DNA of 17,752 nucleotides from DHVE2 group archaeon. GTDB lineage: Archaea; Thermoplasmatota; Thermoplasmata; Thermoplasmatales; Aciduliprofundaceae. Both the position numbers and the translations under genes were made by a program. The notes below the pieces were generated by a model, which did no database searches, was not told where the DNA came from, and saw nothing but the letters and a program-made list of their open reading frames with translations. Shown here piece by piece: positions 1 to 6,180 of this stretch. The stretch lies in NCBI GenBank assembly GCA_027014065.1, contig JALWEL010000021.1:1-17752 (forward strand), in the 5' to 3' direction. How positions within the stretch are numbered: position 1 is the stretch's first letter; every line of letters begins with the position of its first letter.

Positions 1-8
1 GCAACCAC

Positions 9-1196
9 TTACGCAAACATGTTCTCTCCCGGCGCTTCTTTCCTTATTTCGTCCGCGTGTAAGAATTTCTTAATGGCCATATCGAAATCATCCTGCGTGA
101 CGTAATCCCTCTGGTCCCGAATCGCAAACATTCCCGCTTCCATGCATATTACTTTCAGATCAGCGCCGCTGAACCCGTCAGTCTTTTTGGCAATTGCCTC
201 CAAATCCACGTCCTTTATGTTCATCTTCTTGGTGTGAATCTTCAAAATCTCGATGCGTGCGTTCATGTCCGGATAAGGAACAAGTATTATCCTGTCGAAT
301 CTCCCCGGACGAAGTAAAGCGGGGTCTAAAATATCTGGGCGATTTGTGGCCGCTATTATCTTCACGTTATCTAAGGGTTCAAATCCGTCCATCTCTGCTA
401 AGAGCTGCATGAGGGTGCGCTGAACCTCCCTATCCCCCGAGGTTGCCATGTCAAGACGCCTAGCGCCTATCGCGTCTAACTCGTCGATGAACACTATGCT
501 GGGAGCTTTTTTCTTCGCCAATGCGAATAAATCTCGAACTAACTTGGCTCCCTCACCTATGTACTTCCTCACCAACTCGCTTCCAACTGTTCGAATGAAC
601 GTGGCATGGGTGTTGTGGGCAACCGCCTTCGCAAGCAAAGTTTTACCCGTTCCCGGAGGTCCCGCCAGGAGAACTCCCTTAGGTGGATCTATGCCCACTT
701 TCTTGTATAATTCCGGCTTTAAGAGGGGAAGTTCCACGGTCTCCCTGATCTCCTTTATCTGCTTCTCTAAACCACCTATATCGTCATAGGTGACTTCCGG
801 CTTCTCGATGACCTCAGCAGCGGTTATATCAGGATCATAAGTTTCCGGAAGAGCGTGGACGATTGAGAAGGTCTGCTTGTTGAGCGCAACCCTTCTTCCG
901 GGCTTTATCTCCTCGGGCGACACAAAGGTTGAAGAGGTGACGATGAAAGATGGCCCAGCGCTGCTTCTCACCAATATTCTGTTTTTATCCAGTATGTCCT
1001 CCACAACTCCCAAAAGCAACGGGGGCGATTTCATCTTGCTTATCTCCTTTCTGAGACGATTCACCTCGTTCTGCATCCTCCGAAGCTCGGACTCCAAATA
1101 CCTTTTCTCATCTTCCAAAATCCTTATCTGCCTGAGCAATTCCTCGCGATCATAATCATAACCAAGGAGCTTATCTTCCACATCATCTCTTTCCAT
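9..1196 (-). CDS. pan: Proteasome-activating nucleotidase (AAA+ ATPase)
   Basis: Hexameric ATPase that unfolds proteins and threads them into the archaeal 20S proteasome; cytosolic. The 395-residue length is close to the family's usual 400-430. Seen in order: an N-terminal coiled coil (about 15-57); an OB-type domain (about 60-120); and an AAA+ module with Walker A GPPGTGKT (179-186), pore loop KYIG (211-214), Walker B FIDE (D238, E239), sensor-1 N285 and arginine fingers R296/R299 in RPGR. The helical lid follows. The last three residues are M-F-A, where PAN usually has a hydrophobic-Tyr-X (HbYX) tail that opens the proteasome gate, so Phe replaces Tyr. The start ATG follows a TATA-like region with no SD sequence. 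It lies 58 bp downstream of the RCK gene, so read-through is possible. The family call is firm; whether the tail is fully functional is unknown. Confidence 0.97.
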   Translation of the reverse strand: MERDDVEDKLLGYDYDREELLRQIRILEDEKRYLESELRRMQNEVNRLRKEISKMKSPPLLLGVVEDILDKNRILVRSSAGPSFIVTSSTFVSPEEIKPGRRVALNKQTFSIVHALPETYDPDITAAEVIEKPEVTYDDIGGLEKQIKEIRETVELPLLKPELYKKVGIDPPKGVLLAGPPGTGKTLLAKAVAHNTHATFIRTVGSELVRKYIGEGAKLVRDLFALAKKKAPSIVFIDELDAIGARRLDMATSGDREVQRTLMQLLAEMDGFEPLDNVKIIAATNRPDILDPALLRPGRFDRIILVPYPDMNARIEILKIHTKKMNIKDVDLEAIAKKTDGFSGADLKVICMEAGMFAIRDQRDYVTQDDFDMAIKKFLHADEIRKEAPGENMFA

Positions 1197-1220
1197 AGCC
1201 TAACACCGATTACACATAAG

Positions 1221-1240
1221 GATTTTTAATATTTTAAATT
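1221..1240 (-). promoter_or_regulatory. Candidate TATA region of the PAN gene
   Basis: Read on the minus strand, the spacer holds AATTTAAAATATTAAAAATC, a strongly AT-rich stretch 25-44 bp upstream of the PAN ATG. This is where an archaeal TATA box would sit for a leaderless or short-leader transcript, and no SD sequence precedes the ATG. The exact box (TTTAAAAT or ATTAAAAATC) cannot be settled by eye. Confidence 0.5.
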
Positions 1241-1254
1241 TGTGAGTTATTCAG

Positions 1255-1824
1255 TTATGCTTTAAAAAAGATGAGAACATCTCCATCTTTGAGTACCGTG
1301 TTGGGCCCGGGGTTCTTGATTATATCCTTACCCCTCTTGATAGCTATTACTGTTCCCACTCTCCTGCGGATATCGGTGTCCTTCAATTTCTTATTCGCAT
1401 ACCTATTTGGCAATTGAAGCGCGTAAAGGTTCAGCTTCTCGGAGAACATCACCGTGTTTATGAGCTCCGCTGCTTTGGGATTCAAAAGCGCATTTAGAAT
1501 CTCGCGACCCATTATATCGCTCTCCAAAAGAACATTATTCGCTCCGGCCTTGTACGCCTTCTCCACGTTCTCCTGCTTTTTCAGAATAACTCCGATGTTA
1601 ATCCATGGATTTAGGGTTCGAGCGAGAAGAATCACATAGATGTTTTTGCTATCGTCGTCGGTGGCGATTATTATTATATCCTCGTCTTCGATGCCCGCTT
1701 TCTTCAGGGTTTCCGGGTCATCCGGACTTCCCCAGATAAAGTTATCCCGATCCTCGTCGAAATTGGTGTCGATGAACTTCGCATCGAGGTTCTTGGTTAT
1801 CTCATTGTAGCCGCACACGATCAT
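1255..1824 (-). CDS. Stand-alone RCK (TrkA-N/TrkA-C) regulatory protein
   Basis: A soluble 189-residue protein with no membrane segment. It starts directly in the first Rossmann strand of an RCK N-domain (MIVCGYNE), continues to about residue 115, and ends in a TrkA-C domain (about 115-189, final strand GDVLIFFKA). The CGYNE motif matches the one in the channel encoded just upstream (IICGYNE) and resembles CGWSE of MthK-type channels. The N-domain is short: the helix after the first strand is missing about 10-12 residues relative to the channel's RCK. The start is set by the GGAGG site 7 bp upstream and by the 4-bp ATGA overlap with the channel stop, which implies translational coupling. It probably pairs with the channel's RCK domain in a gating ring. 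It could also serve another K+ transporter. The ligand is unknown. Confidence 0.85.
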   Translation of the reverse strand: MIVCGYNEITKNLDAKFIDTNFDEDRDNFIWGSPDDPETLKKAGIEDEDIIIIATDDDSKNIYVILLARTLNPWINIGVILKKQENVEKAYKAGANNVLLESDIMGREILNALLNPKAAELINTVMFSEKLNLYALQLPNRYANKKLKDTDIRRRVGTVIAIKRGKDIIKNPGPNTVLKDGDVLIFFKA

Positions 1825-2762
1825 GATGCTTCCTCCTTGGGAACGTAGATGATTATATCCCCGGCCTTTAGGGTAAAATTCGGAGCCGGATCGGGCATTA
1901 TCTTACCACCGCGATTTATAGCCAAAATGGTGCCGTACTTCTCCCTGAATTTCAGCTCTGAAATCTTCTTCCCCGAGGATTTCCCCTTCACCTCCTTCTG
2001 CTTTATACTTAGGCGCTCAACGGACGCAAATATGTCGTACTTGTAATCTCCAATTGCCCAGTAATGTATTATTTTACCAAGAATCTTATTTCTTGGGATC
2101 ACAACGTTTGCTCCCGCCTTATCGATTATCTCCTCCCCGCTATCGGTGGTTGCCGTGGCGATTATATTTATATCCTCGCTAACACTTCGGGCGGTGAGAG
2201 AAACCATTGCATTTTTCTTATCGTCCAAAAGAGTTATCAAAGCGGTGGCCCGATCTATGTGCCCCTTCTTCAGATAACTCAGCTCCGTGCAATCTCCCTC
2301 CACATGCGGAAGATTCTCAGGCGCATGCTTATCTATCACTACGAACGGGATTTCGAGCATCTTCAACTTCTTCACAATATAGTTGGTAAGCTCGTTGTAC
2401 CCGCAAATGATAACATGAGCATCCTTAGGTATGGGCATGCCCCATCCCTGCTCCGCCCTCCTTATCTTGAGTTCGAACCATGGTCCAACTATGGTCTGTA
2501 TGCCCCCGAATATTATTGCCAGACCAACACCCAGATAAATTATGTGAAACCACTTGCCAACCTCGCTTGTGAGCGGAGAACCCTGAGGATAATAGCCGAG
2601 TGTTGAAATGGTGGCAACGCTAAAATATATCGCGTCTGTCAGTGTGGCGGTTTGATGCTCCACGTATATCTTTATGGCGAGATAGCCCAAGCTCCCGAAC
2701 AGAATTAAAGAGAACACCATCAGAACGAAGAGAATAACTCTGTTCTTTAAAGCAAAGGCCAT
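1821..2762 (-). CDS. Two-helix K+ channel with C-terminal RCK domain
   Basis: A 313-residue ion channel of the MthK/Kch type in the cytoplasmic membrane. TM1 is about 8-32, the pore helix about 41-53, the filter 54-58 and TM2 about 68-93; an RCK N-domain (about 114-230) begins HVIICGYNE, followed by a TrkA-C domain (about 240-310, ending GDIIIYVP). The filter reads T-L-G-Y-Y-P, where K+ channels normally have T-V-G-Y-G-D, so the second glycine is Tyr and the following acidic residue is Pro. By my alignment from memory, the acidic Ca2+ ligands of the MthK RCK (the EAE of IIAEAE) are replaced by threonines (IIATATT), so Ca2+ gating like MthK is unlikely. The start has no SD sequence; an A-rich element 31-40 bp upstream, inside the TPR gene, could be an internal promoter. 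It is translationally coupled to the downstream RCK gene. Confidence 0.88.
   Translation of the reverse strand: MAFALKNRVILFVLMVFSLILFGSLGYLAIKIYVEHQTATLTDAIYFSVATISTLGYYPQGSPLTSEVGKWFHIIYLGVGLAIIFGGIQTIVGPWFELKIRRAEQGWGMPIPKDAHVIICGYNELTNYIVKKLKMLEIPFVVIDKHAPENLPHVEGDCTELSYLKKGHIDRATALITLLDDKKNAMVSLTARSVSEDINIIATATTDSGEEIIDKAGANVVIPRNKILGKIIHYWAIGDYKYDIFASVERLSIKQKEVKGKSSGKKISELKFREKYGTILAINRGGKIMPDPAPNFTLKAGDIIIYVPKEEAS
1831..1838 (-). promoter_or_regulatory. SD site that fixes the short start of the RCK gene
   Basis: AAGGAGGA lies inside the last codons of the channel gene, with about 6-7 nt to the ATG at 1822-1824. It shows that the unusually short RCK N-terminus is the true start of a separate polypeptide rather than the 3' half of a frameshifted fusion. 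Confidence 0.75.
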
Positions 2763-2778
2763 CGGAGATGCATGGGTA

Positions 2779-5139
2779 TCATGGATTTAGATTTTTCTTT
2801 TTAACCACTTCTTCCATCCCGATTTTTCGGAGATGAATCATGGCCTCATCTTCATTCCCCAAAATGTGAAGAGAATAACCCAAATTGAACTCCGCCTCTT
2901 TGAAATCAGAATTCATGGCCAACGCTCTCTTGAACTGCTCCACGGCCTTCTCGTAGTTCCCCTCCTTGAAATAAATGATTCCCCGAGCATTCGCCAAGTA
3001 CTCATCCTCCTCAATTTCATCGCTCATGAGCATGTCCTCTTTCCCCACTTCCAAGAGCACTTGGCCCAATCCTCTAAAATCGTATTTTTCTTCCTTTGCC
3101 TCTTTTCTCTGCTTTATCTCTTCGATTATTTCTCGACGCAGAGATTTAAGGGATTCCACGTCCATATCCTCCAAATCCTCCGGAATTTCCCTCGATGACA
3201 GCTCCGCCAGCTCTCTTATATCGCTGATTATGGACGCTTTCACACCTACAGAGCCACCGGACAACGCGTTGACCATTTCCTTGAATCCCAAACCCCCTTT
3301 GCCCTTCCCCATAAGCGAGTCGAGGGCTTTTCTCCTCAACGCTCGTATCTCATCGAGGCTCATCTCATTGAGGTTCAAAGGCGCTTCCATGTCGGCTTCC
3401 CTGAGGAGTTCTTTCGTATCTTCAATTAAAAATCTCTTCATCTCTTCCACACGTTCCCTCTCTATTTTAGCGCTCATGGCTAAAAGATTCTCCATGGCCA
3501 TACTGAACTCGCCCTTCTCTATCAGAGATTTCACTTCCTCAATACTTTTTTCCATCTCCTCGTTCATAAGCCCGTTTTTCTCCATATCACCCCTTATTTT
3601 CTCCAGTGAATTGAGCAAATTTTCCTTAGTTTTCTCCTCGGATCCTTTCCTCTTTATCTTCCTAATCAAGTTGCTCCGCAATAATCGTAAATCCTCGAGA
3701 GCCATGGATTCCAATCCTTCCGGAACGGGCTCCTCGCCCTCCTGCGCAATCTCCAATATATCCTCGATTATCGCATTCTTCACGATGTTTTCATCGGCGT
3801 AATTCCTCATTAACTCCTTGGCTTCCTGAAGCTTCTCCTTTACCTTCTCGAATTCTCCGGCCCGGGCGTATTCCTGCGCTTCCAAAAGGGCCCTTCTGGA
3901 TTCTTCCATTTCCTCCGGAACGCTCGCCATAATTGAATTTATGCTGTTTACCACCTCATCACCGACATCTTTTGCTTTTCCACCATGGATTTTTCTTAGT
4001 ATTTCCCTCGCTTCAACGTTACCCGGATTTATTTCGAGGGCTTTTTTGGCCATCTCCTCAGCCTTGCCCAGCATTTGCCTCTTCATGTAGATATTCGCTA
4101 GGAGCAGATAACCCTCATTGCCCTTCTCCAGATTCAAATACTGATACGCAAAATTCTCCGCCTCCTCGTAGCGACGCATCTCGTAAAAGAGAATCGCTTT
4201 ATTCAGATAAGCTTGAGCAAATTCCGGGTTGTACTTTATGGCGGCGTTGTAGCTCCTCATGGCCTCGTCGTACTTGCCCATGTACTTCAAAACCACACCC
4301 CTGTTGTTCCATGCGTCGGGCAAATCTTGCCTGATTTTCAGGGCGTTCTCGTAGCAGAGAAGCGCCTCGTCGTACTTCTCCATAGAAAACAGGATATTCC
4401 CCCGGTTGAGCCAGCATCCCAAATTGCGTGAATTGAAGCGAACGCACTGCCCGTATGCCTCCTCCGCATCCTCAATTCTTCCCATATTCTCCAATACTGA
4501 GCCTAAGATGAACCAAGAATCATCGTCCTGAACGTTCTCAACGAGCACTTCCTTCAAAAGAGAGAGAGCTTCGTCATACTTTCCCATCTCTCCTAAAATC
4601 CTTGCCTTCAGCTTCTTCGCCCTGTTTGTTTGCTTTATTCTCAGCGCTTCATTCACATGCTCCAGAGCCTTTTCGTAATTTTTATTCTTCAAGAATTCTT
4701 CCGCCCAAGAGATCTCGTCGTCTAACTTACCCACGCTGGGCAGATAGCTGCCCTCTTTCTTCTCCTCTTCCAATATCCCGTACTCCTTCACCATTTTTTC
4801 TAACTCTTTTCCATCCAGAAGATTAATATCCATGCCATCGGGAATCGCCTCGTAGGCACTTTTATCTATCTCACCCGTGGTAACTATCATCCACCTGATT
4901 TGGAGAGTCTCAAAATCCACCAATTCTTTAAGGTCATCGGCGGTGAATTTATCTTTTTTTAGAAAGATAATCACGTACCTTATTTCCCCACCGGGGAGGA
5001 GCATGGAGGCATCTATTACCACAGTGTCTTCGCGGTAAACCCCGTTTTTCACCACTAACCCCATCTCTCTAACCAGACGATTGCAAACCCGGTAGAATTC
5101 GTCCATGGGCATTCTCTTTATTCTCTCTATAACGTCCAT
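2779..5139 (-). CDS. TPR protein with N-terminal Mrr-like domain and internal triple repeat
   Basis: A 786-residue soluble protein of unknown function. Residues 1-118 resemble the restriction-endonuclease-like (Mrr) fold: a strand VVID (D43), a strand VIIFLKK (57-62), a strand MIVTTGE (84-90) and a terminal LLDGKELEKMV helix. The catalytic E/Q-x-K triad position reads F59-L60-K61, so nuclease activity looks lost. Residues about 140-385 are six or seven tetratricopeptide repeats with typical W..RG..L...G.Y.EA patterns. Residues 405-680 are charged helices containing three copies of an unrecognised repeat (457-499, 571-613, 637-680). A last TPR pair sits at 712-775. The SD at 5148-5156 supports this ATG, which overlaps the upstream TPR gene by 13 bp. 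It is likely a scaffold protein; partners are unknown. Confidence 0.85.
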   Translation of the reverse strand: MDVIERIKRMPMDEFYRVCNRLVREMGLVVKNGVYREDTVVIDASMLLPGGEIRYVIIFLKKDKFTADDLKELVDFETLQIRWMIVTTGEIDKSAYEAIPDGMDINLLDGKELEKMVKEYGILEEEKKEGSYLPSVGKLDDEISWAEEFLKNKNYEKALEHVNEALRIKQTNRAKKLKARILGEMGKYDEALSLLKEVLVENVQDDDSWFILGSVLENMGRIEDAEEAYGQCVRFNSRNLGCWLNRGNILFSMEKYDEALLCYENALKIRQDLPDAWNNRGVVLKYMGKYDEAMRSYNAAIKYNPEFAQAYLNKAILFYEMRRYEEAENFAYQYLNLEKGNEGYLLLANIYMKRQMLGKAEEMAKKALEINPGNVEAREILRKIHGGKAKDVGDEVVNSINSIMASVPEEMEESRRALLEAQEYARAGEFEKVKEKLQEAKELMRNYADENIVKNAIIEDILEIAQEGEEPVPEGLESMALEDLRLLRSNLIRKIKRKGSEEKTKENLLNSLEKIRGDMEKNGLMNEEMEKSIEEVKSLIEKGEFSMAMENLLAMSAKIERERVEEMKRFLIEDTKELLREADMEAPLNLNEMSLDEIRALRRKALDSLMGKGKGGLGFKEMVNALSGGSVGVKASIISDIRELAELSSREIPEDLEDMDVESLKSLRREIIEEIKQRKEAKEEKYDFRGLGQVLLEVGKEDMLMSDEIEEDEYLANARGIIYFKEGNYEKAVEQFKRALAMNSDFKEAEFNLGYSLHILGNEDEAMIHLRKIGMEEVVKKKNLNP

Positions 5140-6059
5140 CCTTTCATCCTCCCCTCTATTTCCTTCATTCTCTCGTCCACATCAAATCCCTCTTCCTTCA
5201 TCTTTTTCAAGGTTTCCAGAGCCCTGCTGTACATTCCCCTCTCAACTAAGATGTTCAAAATCTCTTCATAAGCCTCTTTGTACTTCGGATTCTTCCTCAC
5301 AGCCGTCTGAAAAGATTGCAAGGCGCCGCCCCACTTATTCATGTTCTTCAAGCAGAGCCCCCGGAGATACCACGCCTCGTAATCATCCTTGTCCATCTGT
5401 AAAACTCTAAGATATGCCCTTTCGGCATCTTCGTAATTTCCCGATGAATATAATGCCTCCGCAAGAAGTTTCCAAACTTCCTTGTCGTCCTTGTTCTCCC
5501 CAAGCATCTCGTTGTATATCTCGATGGCCCGGCCCCACTTCCCGCTTGCAACTAAAGAGCGGCCGTACAGAAGCGCATACTCCCTCTTCTCTTTCCAGAT
5601 GGTTTCCATCACCTTCTCCGCTCCTTCGGGGTCATCTTCCTCCATATAAATCTTCGCCAAAAGGTATTTGGATTCGCTGTCTTCGGAGCGAGAGGCGAAC
5701 TCCTTTGCTAAGTTGAGATAATAATTCTCTTCGATTTCGAAATTTTTCAGGATATCCGAGAATCTTTCATGGAAAAGGATCGCGTATCTGGACAAAAGCA
5801 AGAAATTCGAGTCGCGGCCCATCAGAGCATTTTTGGCCATTTCGTTCAATTTTTCGATATCTTTCTCGAACAAAATCTCGGGCTCATCCTCCAGATTTCC
5901 TTCAAAATCCCCCACCGCGAGGCCGCGCCTGATGAGAAAGGGATAATCCATAATAATCTGCTTCGTGCAAATCTCACAAACTGGCTTCGAAGATTCCCTC
6001 CCGCACAGAACGCACTTCACGATTTCTAAAACGAGATTAAAGATAAAATATTTTCTCAT
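5127..6059 (-). CDS. Zinc-ribbon TPR protein
   Basis: About 310 residues, soluble. The N-terminus carries a C-x2-C-x8-C-x2-C zinc ribbon (C16, C19, C28, C31), then a helical stretch, then about four TPRs (about 128-288) such as LLAEALYSSGNYEDAERAYL. Such proteins are protein-interaction scaffolds; no specific role can be named. Start choice is uncertain. The frame is open to an ATG at 6110, but the ATG at 6059 lies 26-35 bp from a good TATA element (6085-6094), fitting a leaderless transcript. A GTG at 6018-6020 would give a protein beginning MKCVLCG, immediately at the ribbon, and would remove an odd hydrophobic N-terminus. It is the first gene of the leftward operon, overlaps the next gene by 13 bp, and diverges from the surface-protein operon. 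Confidence 0.8.
   Translation of the reverse strand: MRKYFIFNLVLEIVKCVLCGRESSKPVCEICTKQIIMDYPFLIRRGLAVGDFEGNLEDEPEILFEKDIEKLNEMAKNALMGRDSNFLLLSRYAILFHERFSDILKNFEIEENYYLNLAKEFASRSEDSESKYLLAKIYMEEDDPEGAEKVMETIWKEKREYALLYGRSLVASGKWGRAIEIYNEMLGENKDDKEVWKLLAEALYSSGNYEDAERAYLRVLQMDKDDYEAWYLRGLCLKNMNKWGGALQSFQTAVRKNPKYKEAYEEILNILVERGMYSRALETLKKMKEEGFDVDERMKEIEGRMKGWTL
5148..5156 (-). promoter_or_regulatory. Strong SD of the large TPR gene
   Basis: GAGGGGAGG lies 8 nt from the ATG at 5137-5139, inside the 3' end of the preceding TPR gene. It supports the start and co-transcription of the two TPR genes. Confidence 0.75.
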
Positions 6060-6084
6060 GGTGAGGAATATTTTAAAAGGGTCG

Positions 6085-6094
6085 ATTAATATAT
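6085..6094 (-). promoter_or_regulatory. Candidate TATA box of the leftward operon
   Basis: On the minus strand this reads ATATATTAAT, 26-35 bp from the ATG at 6057-6059. A second AT-rich element (TTTTAAAATA, 6068-6077) is nearer and would suit the internal GTG start at 6018-6020. Only one need be used. Confidence 0.5.
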
Positions 6095-6141
6095 CCTGAT
6101 TTAAAACCAAATGGCAAAATCATTGAACAGGGTGATTTTTG

Positions 6142-6157
6142 CGAAAGTGATAAATAC
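6142..6157 (+). promoter_or_regulatory. BRE/TATA promoter of the surface-protein operon
   Basis: CGAAAGTGATAAATAC combines a purine-rich BRE-like element (CGAAAG) with a TATA-like TGATAAATAC, 24-33 bp before the ATG at 6181. No SD precedes that ATG, so the mRNA is probably leaderless. It is divergent from the TPR operon promoter about 50 bp away, so the two units could share control. Confidence 0.55.
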
Positions 6158-6180
6158 GGGATGCGCTATATTTACACATA

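Noticed and set aside
1800..1850. Frameshift that broke a single channel-RCK1-RCK2 gene
   Set aside because: The downstream frame has a well-spaced GGAGG site and an ATGA overlap, and both proteins end and start at sensible fold boundaries. Two coupled genes is the better reading, though a shared ancestor by duplication remains likely.
2064..2606. A 180-residue plus-strand open frame opposite the K+ channel
   Set aside because: Shadow frame; the channel and RCK motifs on the other strand are unmistakable.
2975..3802. A 275-residue open frame on the plus strand opposite the large TPR gene
   Set aside because: Ser/Phe/Ile-rich shadow of the antisense Glu/Lys/Arg codons; no SD, TATA element or recognisable domain, and the minus-strand TPR gene is clearly real.
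4786..5139. Active Mrr restriction endonuclease
   Set aside because: The E/Q-x-K catalytic position reads F-L-K, and there is no methylase or specificity gene nearby.
6060..6110. ATG at 6110 as the start of the zinc-ribbon TPR gene
   Set aside because: The extra 17 residues would be coded by the AT-rich promoter-like stretch, and the ATG at 6059 is better placed relative to the TATA element.
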